Source of the DNA: an uncultured Prevotellaceae bacterium
GTDB taxonomy: Bacteria > Bacteroidota > Bacteroidia > Bacteroidales > Bacteroidaceae
Reading direction: 5' to 3'
Assembly: GCA_900314715.1 (NCBI GenBank)
Contig: OMWI01000006.1
Span: 1-64,000, forward strand
DNA: 64,000 nucleotides
The notes below the pieces were generated by a model. The model saw nothing but the letters and a program-made list of their open reading frames with translations. It made no database searches and was not told where the DNA came from. How positions within the stretch are numbered: the first letter of the stretch is position 1; every line of letters begins with the position of its first letter. The position numbers and the translations under genes were made by a program. Positions 17,185-26,476 of this stretch are shown piece by piece.

Positions 17185-18126
17185 CTATGAATACCTCAGG
17201 ATTTGACCTGCACGTACGTGGAAACTCTTTCCTATGTGATTGAGTTCACAAAGTCTGTCAACCGAAACTCCACGCTTTCTGGCGATAGAGTAGAGTGTCT
17301 CTCCCTTCTCAACCTTGTGGAATTGTTTGTTGGTCTCGTATCTTGCATTGTTATTGCTTGCAGTTGTACCTCTAACTTGCTCAGGAGTATAGCTGCCGTT
17401 GCCTTCCTTGCCACGCAAACGTGTAGCCTCTCTCGACTCAGCCATGAATTTCGACTTATTGAATATATAGTAGTCGCCTACAACGTCTTGTGCCTTGAAG
17501 TCGAACATCAATGCTGGGTTCAATGCAACACCACACAAGCGTGTCTCGAAGTGTAAGTGTGAACCAGTACTTCTACCTGTGCTTCCACCTAAACCTATCA
17601 CATCGCCAGCGCGAACTTCTTGGTTTTCGCGGCAAAGATGCTTGGAGAGGTGACCATAGATAGTTTCCAGTCCATTATCGTGACGAATGACAACGTAATT
17701 ACCATATCCTGCTGCCTCGTATCTTACGATTCTCACCTTACCGTTGAATGCTGCACGGATAGTATCACCAATGTAAACTTTGATGTCCAATCCCTTGTGT
17801 TGTCTACCCCAACGTGCGCCGTAGTTACTGGTAATCACTCGGCTGGTGGTAGGCATACAGAAATCGCGCAAGTCAATCTTATAGCGGTCGGGAAGTTCAA
17901 TGGCACGATGTGCGTATCTATTGTCCCAATCTGCGTAAAGGTCGCTTGCGGGGAGTCCTGAATATTCGCGATCAAGTAATTCTTGGAATGTGAGCGTATC
18001 AACGACTTTCATCTTTCTATCCACAGGAGCTTGACGGGCAAGCAAATCCTGAGCATCTGCTGTTTGGGCAGATAATGTGATGAAAGCAAAAATAGTAAAA
18101 CTTTTAATTATCTTTTTAAAATTCAT
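17185..18126 (-). CDS. M23 metallopeptidase with C-terminal LysM domain
   Basis: A 313-residue exported protein with a signal peptide ending near SAQTADAQ. The M23 (LytM) domain has the zinc ligands in HKGLDIKV and HLHFETRL (about residues 115-210), so it should cut peptidoglycan cross-bridges. A LysM domain, FHKVEKGETLYSIARKRG to the end, would bind glycan strands. The start at 18,126 is chosen for the signal peptide and because the promoter at 18,226 lies inside or next to the longer frame. Likely role: wall remodelling during growth or division. Confidence 0.9.
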   Translation of the reverse strand: MNFKKIIKSFTIFAFITLSAQTADAQDLLARQAPVDRKMKVVDTLTFQELLDREYSGLPASDLYADWDNRYAHRAIELPDRYKIDLRDFCMPTTSRVITSNYGARWGRQHKGLDIKVYIGDTIRAAFNGKVRIVRYEAAGYGNYVVIRHDNGLETIYGHLSKHLCRENQEVRAGDVIGLGGSTGRSTGSHLHFETRLCGVALNPALMFDFKAQDVVGDYYIFNKSKFMAESREATRLRGKEGNGSYTPEQVRGTTASNNNARYETNKQFHKVEKGETLYSIARKRGVSVDRLCELNHIGKSFHVRAGQILRYS

Positions 18127-18225
18127 ATTCAATTGTATTTTTACCATGGGAAAAACATGGTGTATAATAAAGTCAAAAAACAGTTGAAAGAACGTAATCT
18201 TCAACGATTTTATCAAAAGTCTTTG

Positions 18226-18233
18226 CAAAGATA
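18226..18233 (-). promoter_or_regulatory. -7 box for the M23/LysM gene
   Basis: Minus-strand TATCTTTG, giving a leader of about 90 nt. Confidence 0.6.
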
Positions 18234-18349
18234 ACGCTTTTTATTGAAAAAAATGATGTTCTTAACAGTTTTTATTGTGGTTTTAACATACTTATTGAAG
18301 TTGAAACGTACACTTTTTTCATGTTAAAACCCTCGAAAAGTGCTTTATA

Positions 18350-20449
18350 TTAACAGATTGCCGACCAATTGATGTTGGTTTTTCGCAATTCTTTCAGTCT
18401 TCTCCACAACATTTCATATTCCGTCTTTTGACAGAGGGGATCGTTGTTGATAATCTTTTGGGCTTCGTCGCGTGCCATCTGTACTATTTGTCCATCGCGG
18501 GCGATGTCTGCAATTTTCAAGTCGAAAGCAATACCACTTTGTTGTGTACCTTCCAAGTCGCCTGGTCCTCTTAGTTTCAAGTCGGCTTCGGCAATTTCAA
18601 AACCGTCATTCGTATCACACATGATGTCAATACGTTTCCTTGTTTCTTGCGAAAGTTGATAGTTGGTTACGAGAATGCAATAACTTTGGTCTGCACCTCG
18701 GCCAACTCGTCCTCGTAATTGGTGCAATTGTGAAAGCCCGAAGCGTTGCGCATCGAGTATTACCATCACGGAAGCATTAGGAACATTCACTCCAACCTCT
18801 ATCACCGTAGTAGCTACCAATATTTGCGTTTCCCCTTTCACGAAACGTTGCATCTCTTCTTCCTTGTCCTTGGGTTTCATTTTCCCATGTACCTTGCTCA
18901 TGGAGAATTCGGGAAACACGTTGCGAAGAGCCTCAAAACCTTCTTCCAAATTCTTCAAGTCGCTTTTTTCACTCTCCTTGATTAGTGGAAAAACGATGTA
19001 AACCTGTCGTCCTTGATGAATTTGTTGACGAATTCCCTGATACAAACTCACCATTTGGTTGTCGAATTTATGAATGGTTTGAATAGGTTTACGACCTGGG
19101 GGAAGTTCGTCTATCACGCTTACATCCAAGTCTCCGTAGATTGTCATGGCCAAAGTACGTGGAATGGGAGTGGCAGTCATAACGAGAATATGCGGAGGAT
19201 TATCGCTTTTGTTCCACAACTTTGCTCTTTGCGCAACACCAAAACGATGTTGTTCGTCGATAACCGCAAATCCCAATCGTGCAAATTGTACGGGGTCTTC
19301 AATCAAGGCATGTGTTCCCACCACGATATGTACACTTCCGTCAATCAATCCATCAAGCACCTCCTTGCGTTTTTTGCCTTTCACGATTCCCGTAAGCAAT
19401 TCCACGCGAATATCCATACCCTTCAGGAAATCCAGGATAGTTTGCAAGTGTTGCTCAGCCAATATTTCCGTAGGCGCCATGATAAGTGCTTGGAAACCAT
19501 TGTCAATCGCGATGAGCATAGACATCAATGCCACGAGTGTTTTTCCTGAACCCACGTCGCCCTGAAGAAGTCTATTCATTTGCCTTCCACTTTTCATGTC
19601 TGCCCTAATCTCTTTCATGACGCGTTTCTGCGCACCCGTTAGCGAGAAAGGAAGATTGTGAGAATAGAACCAATTAAACTTTTCGCCAACACGAGAGAAT
19701 ATATACCCACGGTATTTACGACGATGGTCGCTCGCGTACCTTAATATATTGAGTTGCACATAAAACAATTCCTCGAATTTCAAACGAAGTCTTGCACGTT
19801 GCATCTCCTCCTTGTTGTGCGGATAGTGAATGTTTCGCATGGCTTCGTCACGTGAGATAAGATGGAGTGGGGCAGTAATAAAAGTTGGTAACGTTTCTGT
19901 CATCGGCGACGGAATCTTCTGCAAAAGCGTCTTGGTGATTTTCTCCACGTTTTGTGAAGTCAATCCCATCTTCTTCATCTTTTCCGTCGTGATGTAATAA
20001 GGTTGCATTCCCATTTGGGAGAGTTGTAAGTCTGCCGCCTTGTCAATATCGGGATGTGCAAATTGGAACCTACCGCCATAGATTGTAGGCTTTCCGAACA
20101 CGATATATTCCTCGTTTACCTTGTATGTGTTGTAAACATATTTCGTACCATTAAACCATACGATGTCTACAATACCGCTACCGTCGGTGAAATGCGCAAT
20201 GATTCTTTTCTTGCGAGCACCCATGGCAAATTCCTCGAAACTCAAGATGTGACCTTTAATTTGCACAAAGGGCATGTCTCCAGACAATTCACTAATGGAA
20301 TACACCCTACTACGGTCTACGTATTTATATGGATAGTATTCCAGTAAGTCGCCCCATGTGTGGAGGTTAAGTTCCTTATTCAGCAATTCCTTGCGTTTAG
20401 GCCCAACCCCTGATAGGTACATGATATCTTGGTCGAGGATACTGTTCAT
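18350..20449 (-). CDS. recG: ATP-dependent DNA helicase RecG
   Basis: A 699-residue SF2 helicase that remodels stalled forks and branched DNA. The N-terminal wedge/OB domain opens with LSGVGPKRKELLNKEL; Walker A is LLQGDVGSGKT (about residues 292-302), followed by TEILAEQH and the DEQHRFG box; TATPIPRTLAMT and the C-terminal helicase domain with QLRGRVGRG follow. Complete. Its start overlaps the end of ispD by 4 nt, so the two are translationally coupled, ispD first. Confidence 0.97.
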   Translation of the reverse strand: MNSILDQDIMYLSGVGPKRKELLNKELNLHTWGDLLEYYPYKYVDRSRVYSISELSGDMPFVQIKGHILSFEEFAMGARKKRIIAHFTDGSGIVDIVWFNGTKYVYNTYKVNEEYIVFGKPTIYGGRFQFAHPDIDKAADLQLSQMGMQPYYITTEKMKKMGLTSQNVEKITKTLLQKIPSPMTETLPTFITAPLHLISRDEAMRNIHYPHNKEEMQRARLRLKFEELFYVQLNILRYASDHRRKYRGYIFSRVGEKFNWFYSHNLPFSLTGAQKRVMKEIRADMKSGRQMNRLLQGDVGSGKTLVALMSMLIAIDNGFQALIMAPTEILAEQHLQTILDFLKGMDIRVELLTGIVKGKKRKEVLDGLIDGSVHIVVGTHALIEDPVQFARLGFAVIDEQHRFGVAQRAKLWNKSDNPPHILVMTATPIPRTLAMTIYGDLDVSVIDELPPGRKPIQTIHKFDNQMVSLYQGIRQQIHQGRQVYIVFPLIKESEKSDLKNLEEGFEALRNVFPEFSMSKVHGKMKPKDKEEEMQRFVKGETQILVATTVIEVGVNVPNASVMVILDAQRFGLSQLHQLRGRVGRGADQSYCILVTNYQLSQETRKRIDIMCDTNDGFEIAEADLKLRGPGDLEGTQQSGIAFDLKIADIARDGQIVQMARDEAQKIINNDPLCQKTEYEMLWRRLKELRKTNINWSAIC

Positions 20450-21123
20450 TTGGATGATTTAATCAAACCTTCGGCAACAATCAGGTCGAATGGAGTGGTA
20501 ATCTTGATGTTCTCCCGATTGCCCTCTACCATCTGTACTTGACACCCCAATGCTTCCACAACAGATGCGTCATCTGTAAAGTTTTCTTGATAAGGACGAT
20601 TGAAAGCTTGCTTCAGCAATGCTATGTCGAATGTTTGTGGTGTTTGAACAATTCTATAATCGCTTCGAAGCACGTTTTTCCCACTTCCATGTGCGTCAAC
20701 GTAGCGCAAGGTATCGGTAACGGGCAACACGGGAATACATGCATATTCCTCTCGCGCCATTTCATAGCATCGCTCGATTACGTCAACGGAAACGAAAGGA
20801 CGCACTCCATCATGGATTCCCACAACTCCCTCTTCATCATCAGGAATGGCGTTCAATCCATTCTTAGAAGATGCAAAGCGCGAATCACCTCCATCAACCA
20901 CTTGATGAACCACATCGAAATGATATTGTTCACATAGTTGTTTCCAATAATCTTGTTGGTCGTGTGGCAAGACGAGGATGATATTCAGCTTTTCGGAGTA
21001 TTCGCGGAATCTCTTGAGTGTTCGCATCAGTACGGGTTCACCACCGATTTCCATGAATTGCTTTGGAATGTCGCCACCCATGCGCAAACCCTTACCGCCA
21101 GCAACGATAATGATATAATCCAT
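20446..21123 (-). CDS. ispD: 2-C-methyl-D-erythritol 4-phosphate cytidylyltransferase
   Basis: Forms CDP-methylerythritol from MEP and CTP, third step of the MEP isoprenoid pathway after Dxr. The 225-residue protein opens with the nucleotidyltransferase motif VAGGKGLRMGGDIPKQF (residues 7-23) and has HDGVRPFV (about 104-111) and TPQTFD, both diagnostic for IspD. Overlaps recG by 4 nt. Confidence 0.96.
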   Translation of the reverse strand: MDYIIIVAGGKGLRMGGDIPKQFMEIGGEPVLMRTLKRFREYSEKLNIILVLPHDQQDYWKQLCEQYHFDVVHQVVDGGDSRFASSKNGLNAIPDDEEGVVGIHDGVRPFVSVDVIERCYEMAREEYACIPVLPVTDTLRYVDAHGSGKNVLRSDYRIVQTPQTFDIALLKQAFNRPYQENFTDDASVVEALGCQVQMVEGNRENIKITTPFDLIVAEGLIKSSK

Positions 21124-21268
21124 ATTTTGAAGTAGGAAGGAGGAATTAGGAAGGTGGAAGTGTGCTACGCAGTAATGAAGTAGGAAGTGTTGAGGTGATG
21201 AAAACTATGATGCTTCTAAATCTCAATACTACACTTTGCACACATTTTCTTCCTTTCCTCCTTCATTT
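21124..21268. repeat. AGGAAGGTGGAAG inverted-repeat element
   Basis: AGTAGGAAGGAGG and GGAATTAGGAAGGTGGAAG on the left face CTTCCTTTCCTCCTTC on the right around about 80 bp. A stretch of 21 nt starting at 21,142 is identical to coding DNA at 35,015, and a related piece lies at 61,829. Confidence 0.65.
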
Positions 21269-21835
21269 TTATCCGTTCATTAAGTGATTGAAACGCATTC
21301 CCTCTCGTAATTGTTCCACAATCTCCTCGCCTTTCAATTGTCTAAGCAATTCATAACCGAATGGGAAAGCGGCGGCAGGACCTTCACCTGTAGTGATGTT
21401 TCCGTCTACATTGAATAAGTCTGCGGTATATTCGGCTCCCTCAAGGTATTGTTCGAAACCAGGATAACATGTGGCGCGCTTGCCTTTCAACAATCCCAAA
21501 CCTCCGAGTACCATCGGAGCGGCACAAATGGCAGCAATGCGCTTGCCAGCGGCATTTTGTCTGAGGAGTGCATCTTTCACCCCTTCGTGTTCATTGAGAT
21601 TGGAAGCGCCAGGCATTCCACCTGGAAGCATCAACAAATCGGCATCTTCGAAATCGCCAGCAAATTCAAAGGGCACATCCGCCAACACGGTTACGCCATG
21701 AGCACTTATCACTTCGTTAGTGCCCATGATACCAACTGTTACCACTTCTACGCCACCTCTGCGCATGATGTCTATGGGAGCCAACGCCTCAATATCCTCA
21801 AATCCGTCGGCTAAAAATACGTACGCTTTTGCCAT
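21269..21835 (-). CDS. DJ-1/PfpI family protein (YajL-like)
   Basis: A 188-residue glutamine-amidotransferase-like protein. It has the N-terminal LADGFEDIEALAP, and the nucleophile elbow AAICAAPMVLG with Cys near residue 104, as in DJ-1/YajL. Members are linked to oxidative-stress protection, chaperone or deglycase activity, the last disputed. Length is typical. It stands alone and diverges from nadK. Confidence 0.9.
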   Translation of the reverse strand: MAKAYVFLADGFEDIEALAPIDIMRRGGVEVVTVGIMGTNEVISAHGVTVLADVPFEFAGDFEDADLLMLPGGMPGASNLNEHEGVKDALLRQNAAGKRIAAICAAPMVLGGLGLLKGKRATCYPGFEQYLEGAEYTADLFNVDGNITTGEGPAAAFPFGYELLRQLKGEEIVEQLREGMRFNHLMNG

Positions 21836-21891
21836 AATGAATCGTTTTCTTTGTATTTTGCAGTTAAGAAAATAGAATAATGTTATGAGTG

Positions 21892-21899
21892 CAAAGTTA
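21892..21899 (-). promoter_or_regulatory. -7 box for the DJ-1 gene
   Basis: Minus-strand TAACTTTG, 57 nt upstream of the start. Confidence 0.6.
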
Positions 21900-21949
21900 A
21901 TGTTTTATTTCGTATTTGCCAAGAAAAGAGCCGATAACTTTCAATACAT

Positions 21950-22040
21950 CGTTTGCGAATGATAAACATATTGTTTATCGCTCGTAAATGATAGGTTTAG
22001 CACCGCTAAATATATCGTTTATGAAACATATATGCTGAAA
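21950..22040. other. divergent intergenic region, degenerate repeats
   Basis: Units like GATAAACATATTG, GTAAATGATAG and ATATCGTTTATG recur between the DJ-1 and nadK promoters. No coding sequence seen. Confidence 0.4.
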
Positions 22041-22140
22041 AAGAGTGAATATTTGTTTTTTGTCTTAAGAATTTCAGATGAAATTCGTACCTTTGTAACG
22101 TGTAATGAAGGAATTTAGTGCGCAAAACAATATTTTTGAT

Positions 22141-22148
22141 TAACTTTG
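22141..22148 (+). promoter_or_regulatory. -7 box for nadK
   Basis: TAACTTTG 19 nt before the nadK ATG. A second match, TACCTTTG, lies at 22,088-22,095 and may be an alternative promoter. Confidence 0.6.
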
Positions 22149-22167
22149 CAAGGAAAATAAGAAGACT

Positions 22168-23055
22168 ATGACACAACGCAAACTTCGATTTGCCCTCTTC
22201 GGCAACGAATATCAAGCCAAGAAGTCTACCGCCATACAAAAGATACTATCGTATCTCTCTGAGAGAAAAGCAGAGGTGTTTGTGGAAAGGGCGTTTTACG
22301 ACTTCGTAACGCAAGAACAACACTTGCCTATTGAAGCAACGGGCGTGTTCGATGAGTTGGATTTCGACGTGAACTTCGTGATTTCCATGGGAGGAGACGG
22401 TACGTTCTTGAAGGCAGCCAGTAGGGTAGGCGCAAAAGAGATTCCTATCTTGGGAGTCAACATGGGACGTTTAGGTTTCCTTGCCGACGTGCTTCCGAGT
22501 GAAATAGAAAATGCCTTGCAAACGGTTTTTGACGGTACGTATTTGGTAGAGGAACATACCGTTATCCAAATAGACGTAGATGGCGGCACTATCTTGGGTA
22601 GTCCGTACGCGCTAAACGACATTGCCGTGTTGAAACGCGACAATGCATCGATGATAAGCATTAGGGCTTCCATCAATGGAGAATACTTAGTGACTTACCA
22701 AGCAGATGGTTTGATTGTTTCCACGCCAACGGGTAGTACGGCTTACAACCTCTCCAACGGAGGCCCAATCATCGTGCCAGATGCTGGAATCCTATGCTTG
22801 ACACCAGTTGCACCGCATAGTTTGAACGTTCGTCCGATAGCTATCAGCGATACGAGTAGCGTACAACTCACGGTGGAAAGTAGGTCGCACAATTTCTTGG
22901 TAGCCATTGACGGTCGTTCAGAGAAGTTGTTGGAAGGAACGAAGATTACGATTAGCAAGGCTCCTTATCAAATAAAAATCATCAAACGGCAATCCCAGCG
23001 CTATTTCTCTACGTTGCGTGAGAAAATGATGTGGGGAATTGACCAAAGACAATGA
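22168..23055 (+). CDS. nadK: NAD kinase
   Basis: Phosphorylates NAD to NADP. The 295-residue protein has the catalytic GGDGT motif in ISMGGDGTFLKAA (about residues 75-82), NMGRLGFLAD, and the conserved PTGSTAYNLSNGGPI (about 190-204). Complete and of usual length. An ABC exporter gene follows after 33 nt. Confidence 0.96.
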   Translation: MTQRKLRFALFGNEYQAKKSTAIQKILSYLSERKAEVFVERAFYDFVTQEQHLPIEATGVFDELDFDVNFVISMGGDGTFLKAASRVGAKEIPILGVNMGRLGFLADVLPSEIENALQTVFDGTYLVEEHTVIQIDVDGGTILGSPYALNDIAVLKRDNASMISIRASINGEYLVTYQADGLIVSTPTGSTAYNLSNGGPIIVPDAGILCLTPVAPHSLNVRPIAISDTSSVQLTVESRSHNFLVAIDGRSEKLLEGTKITISKAPYQIKIIKRQSQRYFSTLREKMMWGIDQRQ

Positions 23056-23088
23056 TGTGTTTAGCAAGAATTAGAACAATAATCTCTT

Positions 23089-24777
23089 ATGGGAAAGTTA
23101 AAGGATTTACTGAAGATACCGAAATATAAATACACGGCTCGCATCATCATGAAGTGGCTTTGGGGCGCTTGGAAAGGCAATCAATTGCAAGCGATTCTCA
23201 ATGCCTTGATTGGTTTGGGTATGGTAGCGGTAAGCCTGATTCAAGTATGGGCGATGCAAAGGGCAATCGACGTGGCGGCTGGTGCGCGAGAAGGAAATAT
23301 TTTCGTAGCTACAGGTGTCATCGCATTCTTTATTTTGTGTGAGTTCGCGTTGAGTATCTCAAGTGTTTGGGTGAAGAATATTCTTGGCGTAAAGGCACAA
23401 AACAAGATGCAACAACGAATGCTTGACCGCATCTTGCGTTCTGAATGGCACGGAAAAGAGAAGCGACACTCTGGCGATATTATCAATAGGTTGGAGTCGG
23501 ATGTTAACACGGTGGTGAATTTCCTTACCGAAACAATGCCAAATACATTGTCTGTACTTGCTATGTTTTTCGGAGCGTTCTTCTATCTGTTCTCTATGGA
23601 CAAGTTTTTGTCAATCGCCATCGTCATCATGTTGCCACTTTTCTTGGGCTTCAGTAGGATTTACATTGGTCAAATGCGTCGTCTGACTCGTTTGGTTCGC
23701 GACTCTGATAGTAAGGTACAAAGTGTCTTGCAAGAGACGGTACAAAATAGGATGTTGATAAAGACATTGGAAAGCGACGACGCGATGGTAGATAAATTGG
23801 AAGATACGCAAAGCGAATTGAGGCAAAACGTTATCAAGCGCACTCGTTTTAGGCTTTACACCAATTTCGTCATCAATTTCGGTTTTGCATTCGGATATTT
23901 GTTTGCTTTCCTTTGGGCAGCTTTGAGAATGCTCGACCATACGTTGACATTCGGTGGAATGACCGCTTTCTTGCAATTGGTGAATAGGATACAAGGGCCA
24001 GCAAGGAATCTTACGGCTTTGATTCCGTCTTTTGTGGGCGTATTTACCGCGGCTGAACGTCTGATGGAATTGGAAGAGAATCCTTTGGAAGAACAAGGTG
24101 AACCCATCGAGATAGATGCTCCATGTGGCATTAAGTTGACAGATGTCAGTTATGCTTATGACGATGCTGACGAGTATGTCATCAACCACTTAAATTATGA
24201 TTTCTATCCAGGAAGTTGTACGGCTATCTTGGGCGAGACGGGAGCTGGCAAGACAACACTTATCCGATTGATATTGGCTCTCTTACATCCCACGAGGGGA
24301 AAGGTGGAGATTTACAATGCCAATAAGAAAAATGAACTATCTCCTCGTTTGCGTTGCAATTTTGTTTACGTGCCTCAAGGAAATACGTTGTTGAGTGGTA
24401 CGATTCGCGATAATCTTAGGTTGGGAAACTTGAATGCTACCGACGAAGATATGTATGATGCTTTGCATGAAGCGTGTGCTGATTTCGTGAAAGACTTACC
24501 CGACGGTCTCGAAACACAATGTTCGGAGTCGGGTGGTGGATTGAGTGAAGGACAAGCCCAACGTATCACCATCGCCCGTGCTTTGTTGCGAAATCGCAAT
24601 ATCATGTTGTTCGATGAGGCAACGAGTGCCCTTGATCCTGAAACGGAGAAACAATTGTTGAAGAATATCCTTGCCAACCATGATAAGACGGTTATTTTCA
24701 TCACGCATCGTCCTGCCGTAGTGGATTATTGCGACCAGACGTTGAAGATAGAAAGGGTGAGGGTAAAACTATCATAA
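23089..24777 (+). CDS. ABC transporter, fused permease and ATPase (exporter type)
   Basis: A 562-residue half-transporter. Residues about 1-320 form the six-helix type IV exporter membrane domain (for example LNALIGLGMVAVSLIQVW, VIAFFILCEFALSI). The ATPase domain has Walker A LGETGAGKTT, signature LSEGQAQR and Walker B NIMLFDEATSALD. It probably works as a homodimer in the inner membrane, flipping a lipid, peptide or drug; the substrate cannot be read. It is followed after 9 nt by the thioredoxin-TonB gene, so the two may be co-expressed. Confidence 0.93.
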   Translation: MGKLKDLLKIPKYKYTARIIMKWLWGAWKGNQLQAILNALIGLGMVAVSLIQVWAMQRAIDVAAGAREGNIFVATGVIAFFILCEFALSISSVWVKNILGVKAQNKMQQRMLDRILRSEWHGKEKRHSGDIINRLESDVNTVVNFLTETMPNTLSVLAMFFGAFFYLFSMDKFLSIAIVIMLPLFLGFSRIYIGQMRRLTRLVRDSDSKVQSVLQETVQNRMLIKTLESDDAMVDKLEDTQSELRQNVIKRTRFRLYTNFVINFGFAFGYLFAFLWAALRMLDHTLTFGGMTAFLQLVNRIQGPARNLTALIPSFVGVFTAAERLMELEENPLEEQGEPIEIDAPCGIKLTDVSYAYDDADEYVINHLNYDFYPGSCTAILGETGAGKTTLIRLILALLHPTRGKVEIYNANKKNELSPRLRCNFVYVPQGNTLLSGTIRDNLRLGNLNATDEDMYDALHEACADFVKDLPDGLETQCSESGGGLSEGQAQRITIARALLRNRNIMLFDEATSALDPETEKQLLKNILANHDKTVIFITHRPAVVDYCDQTLKIERVRVKLS

Positions 24778-24786
24778 TCTATTCGT

Positions 24787-25701
24787 ATGAAAAAAGTATT
24801 GTTATTAATTGTATGGCTGACGTCGGCAATCGGTGTATATGCTGAAGACCTCGATTCGCTCTATACGCAAGAGATGTTGAGATATGGTGCTGAAGCTCCC
24901 GATTTCATGATTGATAGTTTGTCAAACACCTCTCTCAAGAGTATGAGAGGCAGGTATGTCGTGTTGCATTTTTGGGCTTCATGGTGTCCGGATTGTCGTA
25001 AGGATATTCCCGAAATCAACAAGTTGCACGAAGAATTTGCCTCCGACAGCGTTATCTTTATTCACATTTCCTTCGATACGGAAAAGGAAAAGTGGTTGAA
25101 GTATATTGGCGAAAGCGGAATGGATGGTTTGCAACTATGCGAGTTTGTCAAGATGAAGGAGTCGAAGACCGCCCAAGCATACGGTATCAAGTGGATTCCA
25201 TCCATGTACGTATTGAATACCGAAGGCAAGGTTATCTTACGAACCGTGATGATAGAGAAGTTGAGGAAGCAATTGTCTCATCTCGATTTATCCAAGGTGT
25301 TAATCTCTCGTTCAAAGAGAGCGAGTTCACCCACCTTCCCTGGTGGCGACAATGCCTTAAAGGCTTTCTTGGCGTCTAATGTGGAATATCCGCGCAAAGC
25401 CTCTAATTACGGGTTGGAAGGCCAGACCATCTTCCGTTTTGTCATCAATACAGATGGTTCCATCTCGCAAGTGAAGGTGGTCAGCAATACGATAACCGTC
25501 GAAGATAAGTTGCCCTTCCAGAAGTTGGCGGGCGACGAGAAACGTAAGTTGCGTGAAGAGGTATTGAGATTGTTTGCCGAAGAAGGCATGAGGGTTATCA
25601 AGAAGATGCCGAAATGGAAACCTGGCGTTCGATATGGAATGCCCGTAAAGGCAGAATACGAAATGCCGCTCAATTTCAAGATACATTATAATAATTATTA
25701 A
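24787..25701 (+). CDS. exported thioredoxin-like protein fused to a TonB C-terminal domain
   Basis: A 304-residue protein with a signal peptide (ends near VYAED). Residues about 35-160 are a TlpA/AhpC-type thioredoxin fold with the redox centre WASWCPDCRKD. Residues about 185-304 match a TonB C-terminal domain: PGGDNALKAFLASNVEYP, EGQTIFRFVINTDGSI and KMPKWKPG. TonB domains bind outer-membrane receptors, but here no energising membrane helix or proline-rich linker is present, so redox service to an envelope partner is more likely than energy transfer. It lies between an ABC exporter and the MacB-type cluster. Confidence 0.88.
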   Translation: MKKVLLLIVWLTSAIGVYAEDLDSLYTQEMLRYGAEAPDFMIDSLSNTSLKSMRGRYVVLHFWASWCPDCRKDIPEINKLHEEFASDSVIFIHISFDTEKEKWLKYIGESGMDGLQLCEFVKMKESKTAQAYGIKWIPSMYVLNTEGKVILRTVMIEKLRKQLSHLDLSKVLISRSKRASSPTFPGGDNALKAFLASNVEYPRKASNYGLEGQTIFRFVINTDGSISQVKVVSNTITVEDKLPFQKLAGDEKRKLREEVLRLFAEEGMRVIKKMPKWKPGVRYGMPVKAEYEMPLNFKIHYNNY

Positions 25702-25743
25702 GGTGGTTCGCAACGAATTCGTGCTTAACTACGTCATAATAAT

Positions 25744-26463
25744 ATGATACGATTAACGGACATCAACAAGACATATTTCGGAGCCCAACCATTGCATGTG
25801 TTGAAAGGTATCAACTTGCACATTCAAGAAGGTGAGTTTGTTTCCATCATGGGAGCATCGGGCTCGGGAAAGTCCACCTTATTAAATATATTAGGAATAC
25901 TCGACAATTACGACACGGGCGAATATATGCTTGCAGGTACGTTGATTAAGGACCTTTCCGAGAAGCGTGCGGCTCAATATCGTAATAGGATGATTGGTTT
26001 TATCTTCCAGTCTTTCAATCTGATTGGCTTCAAGACGGCGGTTGAAAACGTCGAATTGCCTTTGTTTTATCAAGGGATAAGCCGACGCAAACGTCATCAG
26101 ATGGCGATGGAATATCTTGATCGCTTGGGACTTGCTGATTGGGCTGGCCACTATCCTAATGAGTTGTCGGGAGGACAGAAGCAACGCGTAGCCATAGCAA
26201 GGGCCTTGATTACCCAACCGAAGATTATCTTGGCCGACGAACCTACTGGTGCGCTTGACTCAAAGACGAGTATTGAGGTGATGCAGTTGCTCAAGCAATT
26301 ACACCAAGAGGAACATAAGACCATCCTCGTCGTCACTCACGAGAGTGGAGTGGCTAATGAAACCAATAAAATCATCCACATCAAGGATGGTCTTATCGGT
26401 AATATCGAAGAAAACTTGAATCATCAGGCAAGTCCTTTCGGCACGAGTGGCTTGATGAAATAA
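25744..26463 (+). CDS. ABC transporter ATP-binding protein (MacB/LolD type)
   Basis: A 239-residue ATPase with Walker A MGASGSGKST (residues 36-45), signature LSGGQKQRVAIARAL, Walker B IILADEPTGALD and H-loop VTHES. It closely follows the LolD/MacB-ATPase pattern and should power the two permeases encoded immediately after (13-nt gap, then a 36-nt gap). Together with the adaptor at 29.1 kb it forms a mechanotransmission-type efflux or envelope transport system. Confidence 0.95.
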   Translation: MIRLTDINKTYFGAQPLHVLKGINLHIQEGEFVSIMGASGSGKSTLLNILGILDNYDTGEYMLAGTLIKDLSEKRAAQYRNRMIGFIFQSFNLIGFKTAVENVELPLFYQGISRRKRHQMAMEYLDRLGLADWAGHYPNELSGGQKQRVAIARALITQPKIILADEPTGALDSKTSIEVMQLLKQLHQEEHKTILVVTHESGVANETNKIIHIKDGLIGNIEENLNHQASPFGTSGLMK

Positions 26464-26476
26464 TATCCATAGAAGC

